A stretch of DNA of 64,000 nt, taken from contig NZ_CP036515.1 in assembly GCF_004323635.1 (NCBI RefSeq), positions 3,783,501 through 3,847,500 of the forward strand. Direction: 5' to 3'. The stretch's first letter is position 1. Every line of letters begins with the position of its first letter. Positions 28,155 through 37,831 of the stretch are shown here, piece after piece. The notes beneath the pieces were generated by a model. It did not search any database, was not told where the DNA came from, and saw only the letters and a program-made list of their open reading frames with translations. This DNA is from Lichenihabitans psoromatis (GTDB lineage Bacteria > Pseudomonadota > Alphaproteobacteria > Rhizobiales > Beijerinckiaceae). The translations under genes and the position numbers were made by a program.

Positions 28155-29042
28155 CTAAAGCTCGGCGGCCCGCTCGGGCGTGACGCGACCACGGAGAATG
28201 TCGGCAAGCCCGACGAGATTGCCGCGCAGCCGCCCTGCCCGGTCGATCCAGGGTTCCGGCGCCAAGGATTTCAGCGCGTTGGCCACAATGTTCTTAGTCA
28301 TAAGCTTGGCTGCAAAGCCGCTCGGCACAGTGCCTTTGCGGGCCAGATAGATGGGGTTGACGATCTGCGAATAGCCGAGCCGCTTGCCGGAGACGCGGCC
28401 GGGCTTGTGACCGAGGTGAATGCCCCACAAGTCCTCGGCTCGCGCCACCATGCCGCGCTGTGCCGCAAGCGCGCCGAAATCGGCATCTTCCAGCCAGCCA
28501 TAGAGCGGCAGACGTTCATCGAACCGCAGCCCCGCGATCGCGCTGGCGCGGAAGGCCATGTTGCAGCCATAGGGGCCGATACCGTCCTGCAGCGCGCTCG
28601 TTTCGAGCGTCGATCCGTCACGTTTCGCCAGCATCGCAAGGCCGGCCTCCGGCGTGATGCCGGCCGACTTGATGCCATCGGCCAGCACCGCGCCGGTCAG
28701 CACCACGAGAGTGGGATGGGACGCAAAGGCCGCCAAGACGCGCTCGACCCAAAACCGGGATGGGAGAAAGTCGTCGTCGAAAAAAATCAGGAGATCGACG
28801 CCGGCCGCCGTCGCCATAGCCCGGTTGCGTTGCCGGGTCAGACCCGCCGGTCCGAACGTCACCGTCACGCCGGACGCGAGATCGAGACCGACGACGTCAG
28901 CCTCCTCGGTTGCGGCGACGACGATGCGATCCGGCACGCGGGTTTGCGCGGCGACCAGCGCCAGGACCGTCTTGAGGATGGCCGGGCGTCCCCGCGTCGC
29001 GATCAGAACCGCGACGGTGTGCGGCAGCGGCGCGTCGATCAT
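28155..29042 (-). CDS. Family 2 glycosyltransferase
   Basis: A 295-residue GT-A glycosyltransferase. It starts with VAVLIATRGRP and has the nucleotide-sugar DxD-type site FFDDDFLP at 88-94 and a later LPLYGWLEDADFGALA acceptor-side motif. The sugar is unknown. It overlaps the flippase gene by ATGA (29039-29042), so a glycan made by this enzyme may be moved by that flippase. The frame is open upstream through the flippase gene, but only the part from this ATG is glycosyltransferase-like. Confidence 0.9.
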   Translation of the reverse strand: MIDAPLPHTVAVLIATRGRPAILKTVLALVAAQTRVPDRIVVAATEEADVVGLDLASGVTVTFGPAGLTRQRNRAMATAAGVDLLIFFDDDFLPSRFWVERVLAAFASHPTLVVLTGAVLADGIKSAGITPEAGLAMLAKRDGSTLETSALQDGIGPYGCNMAFRASAIAGLRFDERLPLYGWLEDADFGALAAQRGMVARAEDLWGIHLGHKPGRVSGKRLGYSQIVNPIYLARKGTVPSGFAAKLMTKNIVANALKSLAPEPWIDRAGRLRGNLVGLADILRGRVTPERAAEL

Positions 29043-30493
29043 GCGGTCGGCCCAACTTGCGGCTTTGAGCGTGCGCGAAACACCCACCGTATCATGAGGT
29101 GTGACAGATCGCGGAAGCCGGCCACGTCGGCGAGGTAGAGGGTGAGAAGATAGATCGACGTGCCACCGATCATGGCAGCCGCAAGTGCGACAACGGGCTC
29201 GCCGATCGATCGGGTTGGCCAGATCACCACCGCCGCGAGCGCTGCCGCGAGCCCGATGGCGGCAAGATCCCGCAAAGGCGGCCGGCAGGAGGGATGCCGC
29301 AACGCGAAGATGGCGGCGAGCACGAAGCCAACCAGCAGGCTGACGGCATGCACGATCGCATAGGAGAGAACGCCGCTGTGAGGCGACAGGAGCGCAAGGC
29401 CGCCGAGGTCGACCGCGAGCGCCGCCGCAGCCGCGACGACGACGAGCCGGGTCTGCCCCTCGATTTGAAAGACCGGGTTGAGAGCGAAATTGACCAGGCA
29501 AAACGCCAGGATACCCGGGGTTAAAACGAGGCTCACGGGGCCGAAGTCGGCGCGGAAGCGGGGCGGCACGACAAGCACCTCGAACGCCGGCATAGCCATC
29601 ACATAGCCGACCGCGAGCAGCACGAGAACGGCGGTCACGATCAGCATGTTGCGGACGATCTGCTCATGCGCGGCGGCTCGCCCGTCGGTCGCATCGCGCC
29701 GCACGACGAGTTGAAACAGATAGACGTCGAGCGCCGCCCCCACCGCGAGCAGAAGGCGGATGCTCATATCGGTTGCGAGCGACAACTGGCCCGCATCGGC
29801 GAACCCCAAATGCGCGGCGGCCGCGCCGCGGTTCACCAACACGATGACCTGATAGATCACGTTGGCGGTCACGATCGGAAAGCCATAATGCGCGAAAGCC
29901 ACGACCCTCGATCGTGTGGCGCCCCGCAAGCCGACGCCGTGATCCAACAGGATTGATCGTGCCGGGAGGATCGCTAGAGCGCCGCTGAGCGCTAGCGCCG
30001 CCATTACGGCTGCGGCATTTTTAAACCAGAAGGCGGCCCCGATCATCAGCCCGAAGGACGCCACGTTCTTGGTGACGACCAGCACGGAATAGGTCCGGTC
30101 GAGAAACCGCGCGCGGGCCAGCGCCGCCGTATAATCGAACCGCGTGTTGCAGATGGCCGCCGCGACCGTGGCGGCCAGCATGGCGGCCGATAAACCGATG
30201 TCGACCTGAAGAGCGATCACTAAGGCGGCAGCGACCAGCAGCGCGAAGCCGAGGCCCGCATACGCGACTTCGAGGCTCGCCCGAAGCTCGGGGTCGGCGG
30301 CGCGGGCCGCCTCCGTGTAAAAGCGCGTCGCCGACAAGCGGAGCCAATCGAACGCCGCCGTGCCGATCACGATCGCGACCATCGCGGCCACGGCGAAGCG
30401 TCCGTATTGCTCGGGGCCGAGGACCGCAGCCACCGCCAGCCCGAGCAGGAAGTTCAGGCCGGCGTTCAGCATGAAGGTCAGGACGATGATCAA
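29039..30493 (-). CDS. Oligosaccharide flippase family membrane protein
   Basis: A 484-residue polytopic membrane protein, with about a dozen hydrophobic helices spread over its whole length. The start (AGLNFLLGLAVAAVLGPEQYGRFAV) is the Wzx/MATE-like polysaccharide-transport pattern. It probably moves lipid-linked sugars across the inner membrane. The only usable start is a TTG at 30493 with GAGG upstream; the N-terminus is a little shorter than usual. It follows glmS by 77 bases and is coupled to the glycosyltransferase gene. Confidence 0.85.
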   Translation of the reverse strand: MIIVLTFMLNAGLNFLLGLAVAAVLGPEQYGRFAVAAMVAIVIGTAAFDWLRLSATRFYTEAARAADPELRASLEVAYAGLGFALLVAAALVIALQVDIGLSAAMLAATVAAAICNTRFDYTAALARARFLDRTYSVLVVTKNVASFGLMIGAAFWFKNAAAVMAALALSGALAILPARSILLDHGVGLRGATRSRVVAFAHYGFPIVTANVIYQVIVLVNRGAAAAHLGFADAGQLSLATDMSIRLLLAVGAALDVYLFQLVVRRDATDGRAAAHEQIVRNMLIVTAVLVLLAVGYVMAMPAFEVLVVPPRFRADFGPVSLVLTPGILAFCLVNFALNPVFQIEGQTRLVVVAAAAALAVDLGGLALLSPHSGVLSYAIVHAVSLLVGFVLAAIFALRHPSCRPPLRDLAAIGLAAALAAVVIWPTRSIGEPVVALAAAMIGGTSIYLLTLYLADVAGFRDLSHLMIRWVFRARSKPQVGPTA

Positions 30494-30570
30494 AGGGCCG
30501 CCTCGAAGGAACGCGATCCTGAGTTTATCGGTCGAGGCGTGAAGCCGACGTTACACCAGCCGCGCGCCGG

Positions 30571-32397
30571 CTATTCGACCGTGACGGATTTGGCGAGGTT
30601 GCGGGGCTGATCGGCATCCTTCCCCATGAAGACGGCGGTATGATAGGCAATCAGCTGCACCGGCACCGCGTAGACGATCGGTGTGAACGTCGCATCCATG
30701 GCCGGCATTGCGATGGCGGCCTCGACCGCCACCGAAGCGGCGCGCGTCGCCTCGCGATCGCCGATCAGAATAATCCGTCCGCCCCGTGCCGCGACCTCCT
30801 GCATGTTCGAGACGGTCTTCTCGAAGACCGGATCCGGCGGGGCGATCACGATGACCGGCATCGTCTCATCGATCAGCGCGATGGGGCCGTGTTTCAACTC
30901 GCCCGCCGCATAGCCCTCGGCGTGGATGTAGGAGAGTTCCTTGAGCTTCAGCGCGCCTTCGAGCGCCAGCGGGTAGCTGGTGCCACGGCCAACATAGAGC
31001 ACATCCCTGGCGCGGGACAGATCGCGCGCGATGGCCTCGATCTGCGGCTCGCATTTCATCGTTTCGGCGATCAGCCCGGGCACGGCGATCAAAGCGTTGA
31101 CCAAGCGGCGCTCCTCCGCCCGATCGAGCGTGCCGCGCGCCTTGCCGATCGCCAGAGCCAGGCAGGCCAGCACGGCGAGCTGGCACGTGAATGCCTTGGT
31201 GGACGCCACGCCGATCTCGGGACCCGCCAGCGTTTGCGCCACCACGTCGCTCTCACGCGCCATGCTCGATGTCGCGACATTAACGACGCCGATGATCCGC
31301 TGGCCGTTCTGCTTGGCGTAGCGGAGCGAGGCGAGCGTGTCGGCGGTTTCGCCCGATTGCGACACGACGATCATGACGCCGCGCGGCGGGAGAGGTGCCT
31401 CGCGATACCGGAACTCGGACGCGACATCGATATCGACCGACACGCGCGCGATCCGCTCGAACCAGTATTTCGCGACCAGACCGGCCATATAGGCGGTGCC
31501 GCAAGCCGAGATGGTGATGCGTTCGACGCTGCCGAGATCGAATGGAAGCTCGAACGGCAGGTTGACCGACGCGTCCGACATATCGAGGTAATGGGCCAGC
31601 GTGCGGCCGACGACCTCGGCTTGCTCGTGGATCTCCTTCGCCATGAAGTGCCGATAGTTGCCCTTGTCGATCAGAAAGGCGCTGGCGAGGCTTCTCTGGC
31701 GCTGGCGGACCACGCGCGCGCCGGACACGTCCCAAAACGTCGCCGACATATGAGACAGCACGACGCAGTCGCCCTCCTCGAGATAGGCCACCTCCTCGGT
31801 GAAGGGTGCGAGTGCCAAAGCGTCGGAGCCGAGATACATCTCGCCGTCGCCATATCCGACCGCCAGAGGAGCGCCCTGCCGCGCGCCGATCAGCAGATCG
31901 GCCTCGCCGTTGAACAGGAACGCGAGCGCGAACGCGCCCTTGAGGCGCGGCAGAGCCGCAAGGACGGCATCGGTCGGTTGAAGACCACCATCCATCAGGT
32001 CCGTCACGAGATGGGCCACCACCTCGCTGTCGGTCTCGGTTGCGAAGACGTGGCCTTTGGCCGACAATTCGGCGCGAAGTTCGCGGAAATTCTCGATGAT
32101 GCCGTTATGAACGACGGCGAGCCGGTCGCTAGCATGTGGATGCGCGTTGGTCTCAGTCGGCCGGCCATGGGTCGCCCAGCGTGTATGGCCAATGCCGATC
32201 GCGCCGCGTAACGGCGCTTCGGACAGGCGCAGTTCGAGGTTCTTCAACTTGCCCTGCGCCCGGCGGCGCGTCAGCACACCATCCTCCAGCGTCGCGATCC
32301 CGGCCGAATCGTAGCCGCGATATTCGAGCCGCTTCAACGCGTCGACGAGTTGCGGAGCGACCGGACCCGTTCCGAGAATTCCGACGATGCCGCACAT
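30571..32397 (-). CDS. glmS: Glucosamine-fructose-6-phosphate aminotransferase
   Basis: Makes glucosamine-6-phosphate from fructose-6-phosphate and glutamine, the start of UDP-GlcNAc supply. The 608-residue protein starts with MCGIVGILG, where Cys2 becomes the N-terminal nucleophile of the glutaminase domain; the two SIS domains carry SACGTAYMAGLVAKYW, SQSGETADTLASL and STKAFTCQ, and end in the conserved KSVTVE. The frame is open upstream but Cys2 fixes this start. It lies 79 bases downstream of glmU. I see no glmS ribozyme in that gap, nor would one be expected in this group. Confidence 0.97.
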   Translation of the reverse strand: MCGIVGILGTGPVAPQLVDALKRLEYRGYDSAGIATLEDGVLTRRRAQGKLKNLELRLSEAPLRGAIGIGHTRWATHGRPTETNAHPHASDRLAVVHNGIIENFRELRAELSAKGHVFATETDSEVVAHLVTDLMDGGLQPTDAVLAALPRLKGAFALAFLFNGEADLLIGARQGAPLAVGYGDGEMYLGSDALALAPFTEEVAYLEEGDCVVLSHMSATFWDVSGARVVRQRQRSLASAFLIDKGNYRHFMAKEIHEQAEVVGRTLAHYLDMSDASVNLPFELPFDLGSVERITISACGTAYMAGLVAKYWFERIARVSVDIDVASEFRYREAPLPPRGVMIVVSQSGETADTLASLRYAKQNGQRIIGVVNVATSSMARESDVVAQTLAGPEIGVASTKAFTCQLAVLACLALAIGKARGTLDRAEERRLVNALIAVPGLIAETMKCEPQIEAIARDLSRARDVLYVGRGTSYPLALEGALKLKELSYIHAEGYAAGELKHGPIALIDETMPVIVIAPPDPVFEKTVSNMQEVAARGGRIILIGDREATRAASVAVEAAIAMPAMDATFTPIVYAVPVQLIAYHTAVFMGKDADQPRNLAKSVTVE

Positions 32398-32476
32398 CTG
32401 AGACCCACTCCACTGCTCTCGCGGCCGAAGCCCGCGGCTCAAGCCTTCATACAAGTCCGCTGCGCTTGATGAACCC

Positions 32477-33868
32477 TTAAGGTCTTGGCTTCGCTTTACG
32501 GGCTTTTTGCTCAGCCCGAAACGTTTCGGCCCATCCGGCTTTGGCGATCTGCCGACCGCGTCCGATCGCCAGAGCATCGGGCGCGACATCGTCGGTAATG
32601 ACCGACCCGGAGCCGATAAAGGCTCCCTCGCCGATCGTAACAGGCGCCACCAATGCGGAGTTGGACCCGACGAATGCCCCTGCGCCGATGATCGTCCGCG
32701 CCTTGTTGAAGCCATCGTAATTGCAGGTGATGGTTCCGGCGCCGATATTGGCCCCGGACCCGACCGTGGCGTCCCCGATATAGCTCAAGTGGCTGACCTT
32801 CGCGCCACGCTCGATCTCAGCATTTTTGATCTCGACGAAATTGCCGACCTTGGCGTTCTCGCCGATCGCCGCGCCCGGTCGCAGGCGGGCATAGGGACCC
32901 ACGGAGGCGCCGGACGCGATCGTGGCGCCCTCAAGGTAGGAGAAGGCATGGATGGCGGCGCCGTCGCCCACCGACACACCGGGTCCGAACCAGCATTGCG
33001 GCTCAACCACGACATCCCGGCCGAGGACGGTGTCGTACGACAGAAAGACGGTATCGGGCGCAACCAGCGTCGCGCCGCCCCGCATGGCCGCCTCACGCAG
33101 CCGCGCCTGCATCGAGCGCTCGGCCGCCGCCAGTTGCACCCGATCGTTGACGCCCTGCACTTCCGCTTCGTCCGTGATCGTCACGGCGCAGTGTCGCCCC
33201 TCTGCCACCGCCGCTTCCACGGCGTCGGTCAGGTAGAATTCGCCCTGTGCATTGTCGCAACCGATGCTGCTGAGCAGTCGGACCGCGATCGTTCCGTCGA
33301 GCGCCATAAGCCCGGAATTACACAGATCGATGGCGCGTTCGGCCGGCGTCGCATCCTTCTGCTCTCGAATGGCCGTCAGCGATCCGTCCGCTGATTGGAC
33401 GAGACGCCCATAGCCGGTCGGGTCGGCGGCCTTGAAGCCCAAGGTGGCCACGGCGCTGCCATCGGCAAGGGCGGCGCGAAGTCGGCCAAGAGTGTCGGGC
33501 CGGATCAACGGAACGTCGGCATAGAGCACGACCAGATCATCGAAATCGACGCCGATGGCGTCACGCGCGCTCAGAACCGCATGGGCGGTTCCGCGTCGCT
33601 CGTGCTGGAGCACGATCGTGGCGTCCGGTGCGATCGCGCGGATCTCTTGAATCACCGCGTCGCGGCCGGGCGCCACCACGACCGCGATATGATCGGCGCC
33701 CATGGCTTGAGCGGCTGCGACGACGTGAGACAGCATCGAACGGCCCGCGATGCCATGCAGCGCCTTCGGCTTTGCCGATTTCATGCGGGTGCCTTCGCCT
33801 GCAGCGAGGATGACCGCGATGCAGCGCCTTTCGGTCTGACCAACTTGGCTTATGACACCCTCCCTCAC
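32477..33868 (-). CDS. glmU: Bifunctional GlmU (GlcN-1-P acetyltransferase / GlcNAc-1-P uridyltransferase)
   Basis: Makes UDP-GlcNAc in two steps. The N-terminal uridyltransferase has LAAGEGTRMK at residues 21-30; the C-terminal left-handed beta-helix has hexapeptide repeats (for example VGNFVEIKNAEI and VGSGANIGAGTITCNYDG). The only standard start is a GTG at 33868 without a good ribosome-binding site. An SD-like AGGGAGG sits just inside the frame (33859-33865), five bases before an in-frame ATA, so the real start may be a few codons down; this does not change the product much. A hairpin lies 14 bases upstream of the GTG. First gene of the glmU-glmS-flippase block. Confidence 0.95.
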   Translation of the reverse strand: MREGVISQVGQTERRCIAVILAAGEGTRMKSAKPKALHGIAGRSMLSHVVAAAQAMGADHIAVVVAPGRDAVIQEIRAIAPDATIVLQHERRGTAHAVLSARDAIGVDFDDLVVLYADVPLIRPDTLGRLRAALADGSAVATLGFKAADPTGYGRLVQSADGSLTAIREQKDATPAERAIDLCNSGLMALDGTIAVRLLSSIGCDNAQGEFYLTDAVEAAVAEGRHCAVTITDEAEVQGVNDRVQLAAAERSMQARLREAAMRGGATLVAPDTVFLSYDTVLGRDVVVEPQCWFGPGVSVGDGAAIHAFSYLEGATIASGASVGPYARLRPGAAIGENAKVGNFVEIKNAEIERGAKVSHLSYIGDATVGSGANIGAGTITCNYDGFNKARTIIGAGAFVGSNSALVAPVTIGEGAFIGSGSVITDDVAPDALAIGRGRQIAKAGWAETFRAEQKARKAKPRP

Positions 33869-33882
33869 CCGCGATGACGTGC

Positions 33883-33908
33883 CGAGTGTGCGCTTGCGAA
33901 CACACTCG
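33883..33908. promoter_or_regulatory. Hairpin in the glmU leader
   Basis: CGAGTGTG (33883-33890) and CACACTCG (33901-33908) pair perfectly over 8 bp with a 10-base loop, 14 bases before the glmU GTG. It may influence glmU translation or be an operator; no T-run follows in either direction. Confidence 0.4.
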
Positions 33909-34063
33909 CGATCCTACGGTTCGAACCCTCGCCGATCCGTCGCAATAACGGTTCAAAAACGCCTCGCTGCCGCAATAAATTCGGTTATAGAGTGCCTTGG
34001 CCGGTCCGCAAATTCGGGGTCTCGGCTCCCCGAAGCACCAGTGACGAAGCGCCAGTCTCATTG

Positions 34064-35626
34064 ATGATCATACGTCGAGATGTTCTGAAATTGGCCGCGT
34101 TGAGCATCGGTGCGACAGCATCGGGTGCCCTCGCTCAGTCGACACAGCCCACGCCTCCGGCCACGACGGCCGGCAGTTCGACGGCGTCATCCGCCCCAAT
34201 CCCGAATTTCGACGCCGCTTCGATCGTTGATCGGGCGCGCGACCTCGCCAAGAAACCTTTTGTGGCTCTCGATACGGATCTTCCGGCGCCATTCGCCAAG
34301 CTGCCGTACGAGAAATATGTCGCGATCCGGCCCCAGCCCGGATCTGCGACGTGGGCCGGCGATAACGTTGGTTTCGCGCTCGAACCGCTGCATCGCGGCT
34401 TCCTTTTCTCGGCACCGATGGAGATCAATGTCGTCGAGAACGGCAAAGCGCGACGGCTGGGTTATGACCCGTCGCGTTTCGACTTCGGTGGCTTGCAGGT
34501 TCCAAGCACTATCCCGGATATCGGCTTTTCCGGTTTCCGCGTGCTGCAGCCGATGGGGCCGGACGGTTTTCACGAAGTCGCGATCTTTCAAGGCGCGAGT
34601 TTCTTCCGAGCGATCGCGCGAGGACAGAACTTCGGTGTGACGGCCCGCGCGCTATCGATCCGCACCGCAGATCCTAAGGGGGAGGAATTCCCAATGGTTC
34701 GGGCGGTCTGGATCGAACGCCCGACGCTGGCCAATAACGCGCTCGTGCTGCATGCCCTGGTCGATAGCGAAAGCATGACGGGCGCCTATCGCTTCACGCT
34801 GCGGCCGGGCGACATCACCATCATCGACACCGAATGCACCTTGTTCACCCGCGCGATCGTGGACGGTGTCGGGCTCGGCACCATGGCGGGGATGTCGTTC
34901 TTCGGCCCAGCCAACCGACGCAACCGCGACGATCTGCGCGAGGGCGTCTACGAGACCGGCGGCCTGCAGATCCACAACACCAACGGCGAATGGCTGTGGC
35001 GGCCGGTGTCCAATCGCGAGACGCTGCAAATTTCGTCCTTCATCAACAATAGCCCGCGCGGTTTCGGCATGTTGCAGCGCGAACGACGGTTCGCGCAGTT
35101 TCAGGACGACGATCAGCATTGGGAGCTTCGCCCTTCGCTGTGGATCGAGCCACTGAGCGATTGGGGCGAAGGCAACGTCGTGCTGGTGGAAATCCCGTCC
35201 GACGCCGAGATCAACGAGAACATCGTATGCTTCTGGCGGCCAAAGGCGCCGTTGCAGGCCAACACCGAAATGGCGCTCTCCTATCGGCAATCCTGGTGTT
35301 GGACGCCGGTCGAGCGGCCGCCCCTCGCGATCGTGACGGAGACTCGCCAGGGTAAAGGCGCGTCGGGCAAACGTCGGCGCTTCTTGGTCGAATTCACGGG
35401 CGACATCTTCGCCGACGCGAAACAGGTCGCGGATCTGAAACCCGCGCTATCGAGTTCGGTGGGGACGATCGCCTTGCTGCGGACGTTCGTGTCGCAGCCT
35501 AACAAAACCTATCGCCTGCTGTTCGAACTCGACCCCGCAAGCGAAAATCTGTCCGAGTTGCGGTTGGCGCTCGAAAACAACGGCAAACCTGTGAGTGAGA
35601 CTTGGCTTTACAGATGGACAGCGTAG
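34064..35626 (+). CDS. opgG: Periplasmic glucan biosynthesis protein OpgG/OpgD
   Basis: Periplasmic protein needed for osmoregulated glucan synthesis, 520 residues. The N-terminus has a twin-arginine-like signal, IRRDVLKLAALSIGATASG, ending near ALAQS, which is a feature of OpgD rather than OpgG; the protein body matches the shared MdoG family (RPQPGSATWAGDNVGFALEP, FQGASFFRA, GEFYWRL-type region seen here as GEWLWRPVSNRETLQ). The ATG at 34064 is chosen because it directly precedes the signal. It overlaps opgH by 13 bases, so it is the OpgH partner whatever its precise branch. Confidence 0.9.
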   Translation: MIIRRDVLKLAALSIGATASGALAQSTQPTPPATTAGSSTASSAPIPNFDAASIVDRARDLAKKPFVALDTDLPAPFAKLPYEKYVAIRPQPGSATWAGDNVGFALEPLHRGFLFSAPMEINVVENGKARRLGYDPSRFDFGGLQVPSTIPDIGFSGFRVLQPMGPDGFHEVAIFQGASFFRAIARGQNFGVTARALSIRTADPKGEEFPMVRAVWIERPTLANNALVLHALVDSESMTGAYRFTLRPGDITIIDTECTLFTRAIVDGVGLGTMAGMSFFGPANRRNRDDLREGVYETGGLQIHNTNGEWLWRPVSNRETLQISSFINNSPRGFGMLQRERRFAQFQDDDQHWELRPSLWIEPLSDWGEGNVVLVEIPSDAEINENIVCFWRPKAPLQANTEMALSYRQSWCWTPVERPPLAIVTETRQGKGASGKRRRFLVEFTGDIFADAKQVADLKPALSSSVGTIALLRTFVSQPNKTYRLLFELDPASENLSELRLALENNGKPVSETWLYRWTA

Positions 35627-37806
35627 CAGGCGAAGACCAAGCCACAGCGGAACCGGCCGAGCGAAGCCGGCGCATGCAGCCGTCGATGCCCGCCGAGCAG
35701 CCGCTTGCCATGCCGGTTCAGTCTCTGTCCCGCTTCGACAAATCGACCCGTCGGTCCTGGCAGGAGGCGCGCAATCGCACGATTCCATGGTTGTCGCGTC
35801 TGGTCGTGTTCGGCGGCGGCCTTGCGATCACGGCCTATGGCACATGGCAAATGTACCGGGTGGTCGATGTCGGCGGCGTTACCCTGCTCGAATGGGTTTT
35901 GCTGGTCCTGTTCGTGGCAAATTTCTCCTGGATCGCGTTGTCGTTCGCGAGTTCGGTCGTCGGTTTCGTCTGGCTGCTGTTCTTCGCGCCGAAAGCCCCC
36001 GACTTGCCGTCGTCGTTGTCGGCCCAGACCGCCATCGTCATGCCGATCTACAATGAGGCAACCGCGCGGGTGTTCGGCGCGCTTCAGGCGATCTGCGAGG
36101 ATGTGGCCCGCACCGGAGTTGGCCAGCATTTCGATTATTTTCTGCTCTCCGACACCACCGATCCGGATGTGTGGATCGCGGAGGAGCGGGCCTATGTGGC
36201 GCTGCGGGAACGGCTCCGCGGCAAAGGCCGGGTTTTCTATCGCCATCGATCGAAGAATACGAGCCGCAAGGCCGGCAATATCGCGGATTTCGTCACCCGC
36301 TGGGGAGGCGCTTACGAGCATATGGTCGTGCTGGATGCCGATAGCCTGATGACGGCACATTCGATCGTCAGCTTGGCATCGGCTATGGAAGCCGATCAGG
36401 ATGCCGGCATCATTCAGACGCTGCCGCTCATCATCAACCGCAACACGCTGTTCGCTCGCCTCCAGCAATTCGCGGCTCGCGTCTATGGCCCGGTCATCGC
36501 GGCCGGCTTGGCCGTGTGGATGGGGCGCGACGGCAATTACTGGGGCCACAATGCTATCATCCGAACGGCAGCCTTCGCGGCGCATTGCGGGCTGCCCGAT
36601 CTGCGCGGACGGCCCCCGTTCGGCGGCCACATCCTCAGCCATGATTTTGTCGAGGCGGCGCTGATCCGCCGTGCCGGCTACGGCGTGACGATGCTGCCGG
36701 TGCTCGGCGGCAGCTTTGAGGAAAGCCCCCCCTCACTAATCGATGTCGGCATTCGCGACAGGCGCTGGTGCCAGGGAAATCTGCAGCATATCCGTGTGAT
36801 GTTCGCTCGCGGTTTCCACCTTGCGTCTCGGCAGCATTTCGCCAACGGCATCATGGGCTACATGGCCTCACCGCTGTGGATGGCGCAATTGCTGGTCGGT
36901 ATCGTTCTGGTGCTGCAATCGACATACATCCGGCCAGAATATTTCACACAGGATTTCTCGCTGTTTCCGGCTTGGCCGCGTTTCGACGCGCAACGCGCCC
37001 TCGACCTCTTCGCGATCACGATGGGGTTCCTTCTGGCGCCGAAACTCTTCGGCCTCATCATCGCGATCGTCCAGACGCCCATTCGCCGGGCCAGCGGTGG
37101 CGCCATCCGGTTGATCCTATCGGCACTCCTAGAGGTCATCATGTCGGCCCTGCTGGCGCCGATCATGATGCTGGTACAATCCGGCTCCGTCATGCAGATC
37201 CTGTTCGGGCGGGATACGGGTTGGAGTCCGCAGCGGCGCGACGACGGCTCGATTCCCATGCGCGACATCGTGCGCCGTCACCGTTCACATGTCGTGCTCG
37301 GTGCCGCGACCCTGGCGGCCGGTCTTCTGATTTCGCCGTCGCTCGTCGCTTGGATGTCGCCAACGGTCGCCGGACTGCTACTCGCGATCATACTGTCCTG
37401 GGCCAGCGGACAATTGTCGATCGGCCTCTTTCTCAAGCGTCTCGGCCTGCTGATGACGCCAGAGGAAACGTCTGTTCCGCCCATCGCGCAGCGTGCGAAT
37501 GCTTTGGCTCTCGATCTCGCCCGCACCGGCTACGACGACGCGGATGGCCTGCTCGCCATCTACGACGACCCGTCGTTTCGTGACATTCACGAGGCCTTCT
37601 TGCCGGTTGTCCCGTCGCGCAAACGTGGCGATGTCGATATCGAGCGCGCCATGGCGGCCGCCAAGCTGACCGAGGCCGCGACGATCGACGAGGCTTGCTC
37701 CTGGCTTAAGCGGAAGGAACGTACAGCCGTCCTAACGGACCGCGCCTTGATCGACATGATGGTGCGGTTGGGCGGTCAGCGCGAGCAAGCCCTAACGAGC
37801 GACTGA
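35614..37806 (+). CDS. opgH: Glucans biosynthesis glucosyltransferase OpgH
   Basis: Inner-membrane family 2 glucosyltransferase (730 residues) that makes the glucan backbone and passes it to the periplasm. The catalytic domain starts at TAIVMPIYNE; the key aspartates are in LSDTTD, VVLDADSLM and LSHDFVEAA, followed by the processive-type DRRWCQGN. It has membrane helices before the catalytic domain (two, near LVVFGGGLAITAYG and LLEWVLLVLFVANFSW) and several after it. The ATG at 35614 lies within the last codons of opgG. Convergent with lipA, 25 bases away. Confidence 0.95.
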   Translation: MDSVAGEDQATAEPAERSRRMQPSMPAEQPLAMPVQSLSRFDKSTRRSWQEARNRTIPWLSRLVVFGGGLAITAYGTWQMYRVVDVGGVTLLEWVLLVLFVANFSWIALSFASSVVGFVWLLFFAPKAPDLPSSLSAQTAIVMPIYNEATARVFGALQAICEDVARTGVGQHFDYFLLSDTTDPDVWIAEERAYVALRERLRGKGRVFYRHRSKNTSRKAGNIADFVTRWGGAYEHMVVLDADSLMTAHSIVSLASAMEADQDAGIIQTLPLIINRNTLFARLQQFAARVYGPVIAAGLAVWMGRDGNYWGHNAIIRTAAFAAHCGLPDLRGRPPFGGHILSHDFVEAALIRRAGYGVTMLPVLGGSFEESPPSLIDVGIRDRRWCQGNLQHIRVMFARGFHLASRQHFANGIMGYMASPLWMAQLLVGIVLVLQSTYIRPEYFTQDFSLFPAWPRFDAQRALDLFAITMGFLLAPKLFGLIIAIVQTPIRRASGGAIRLILSALLEVIMSALLAPIMMLVQSGSVMQILFGRDTGWSPQRRDDGSIPMRDIVRRHRSHVVLGAATLAAGLLISPSLVAWMSPTVAGLLLAIILSWASGQLSIGLFLKRLGLLMTPEETSVPPIAQRANALALDLARTGYDDADGLLAIYDDPSFRDIHEAFLPVVPSRKRGDVDIERAMAAAKLTEAATIDEACSWLKRKERTAVLTDRALIDMMVRLGGQREQALTSD

Positions 37807-37831
37807 CCGAGACTCGGCTTGGCGGAGCTCG

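Noticed and set aside
30640..32211. Long plus-strand frame opposite glmS
   Set aside because: Antisense shadow; glmS is complete and certain.
32398..32476. A glmS ribozyme or other riboswitch before glmS
   Set aside because: The gap is only 79 bases and shows no fitting structure; that ribozyme is typical of Firmicutes.
33918..33927. GGTTCGAACC, resembling a tRNA T-loop, before glmU
   Set aside because: No acceptor, D or anticodon arm can be built around it on either strand.
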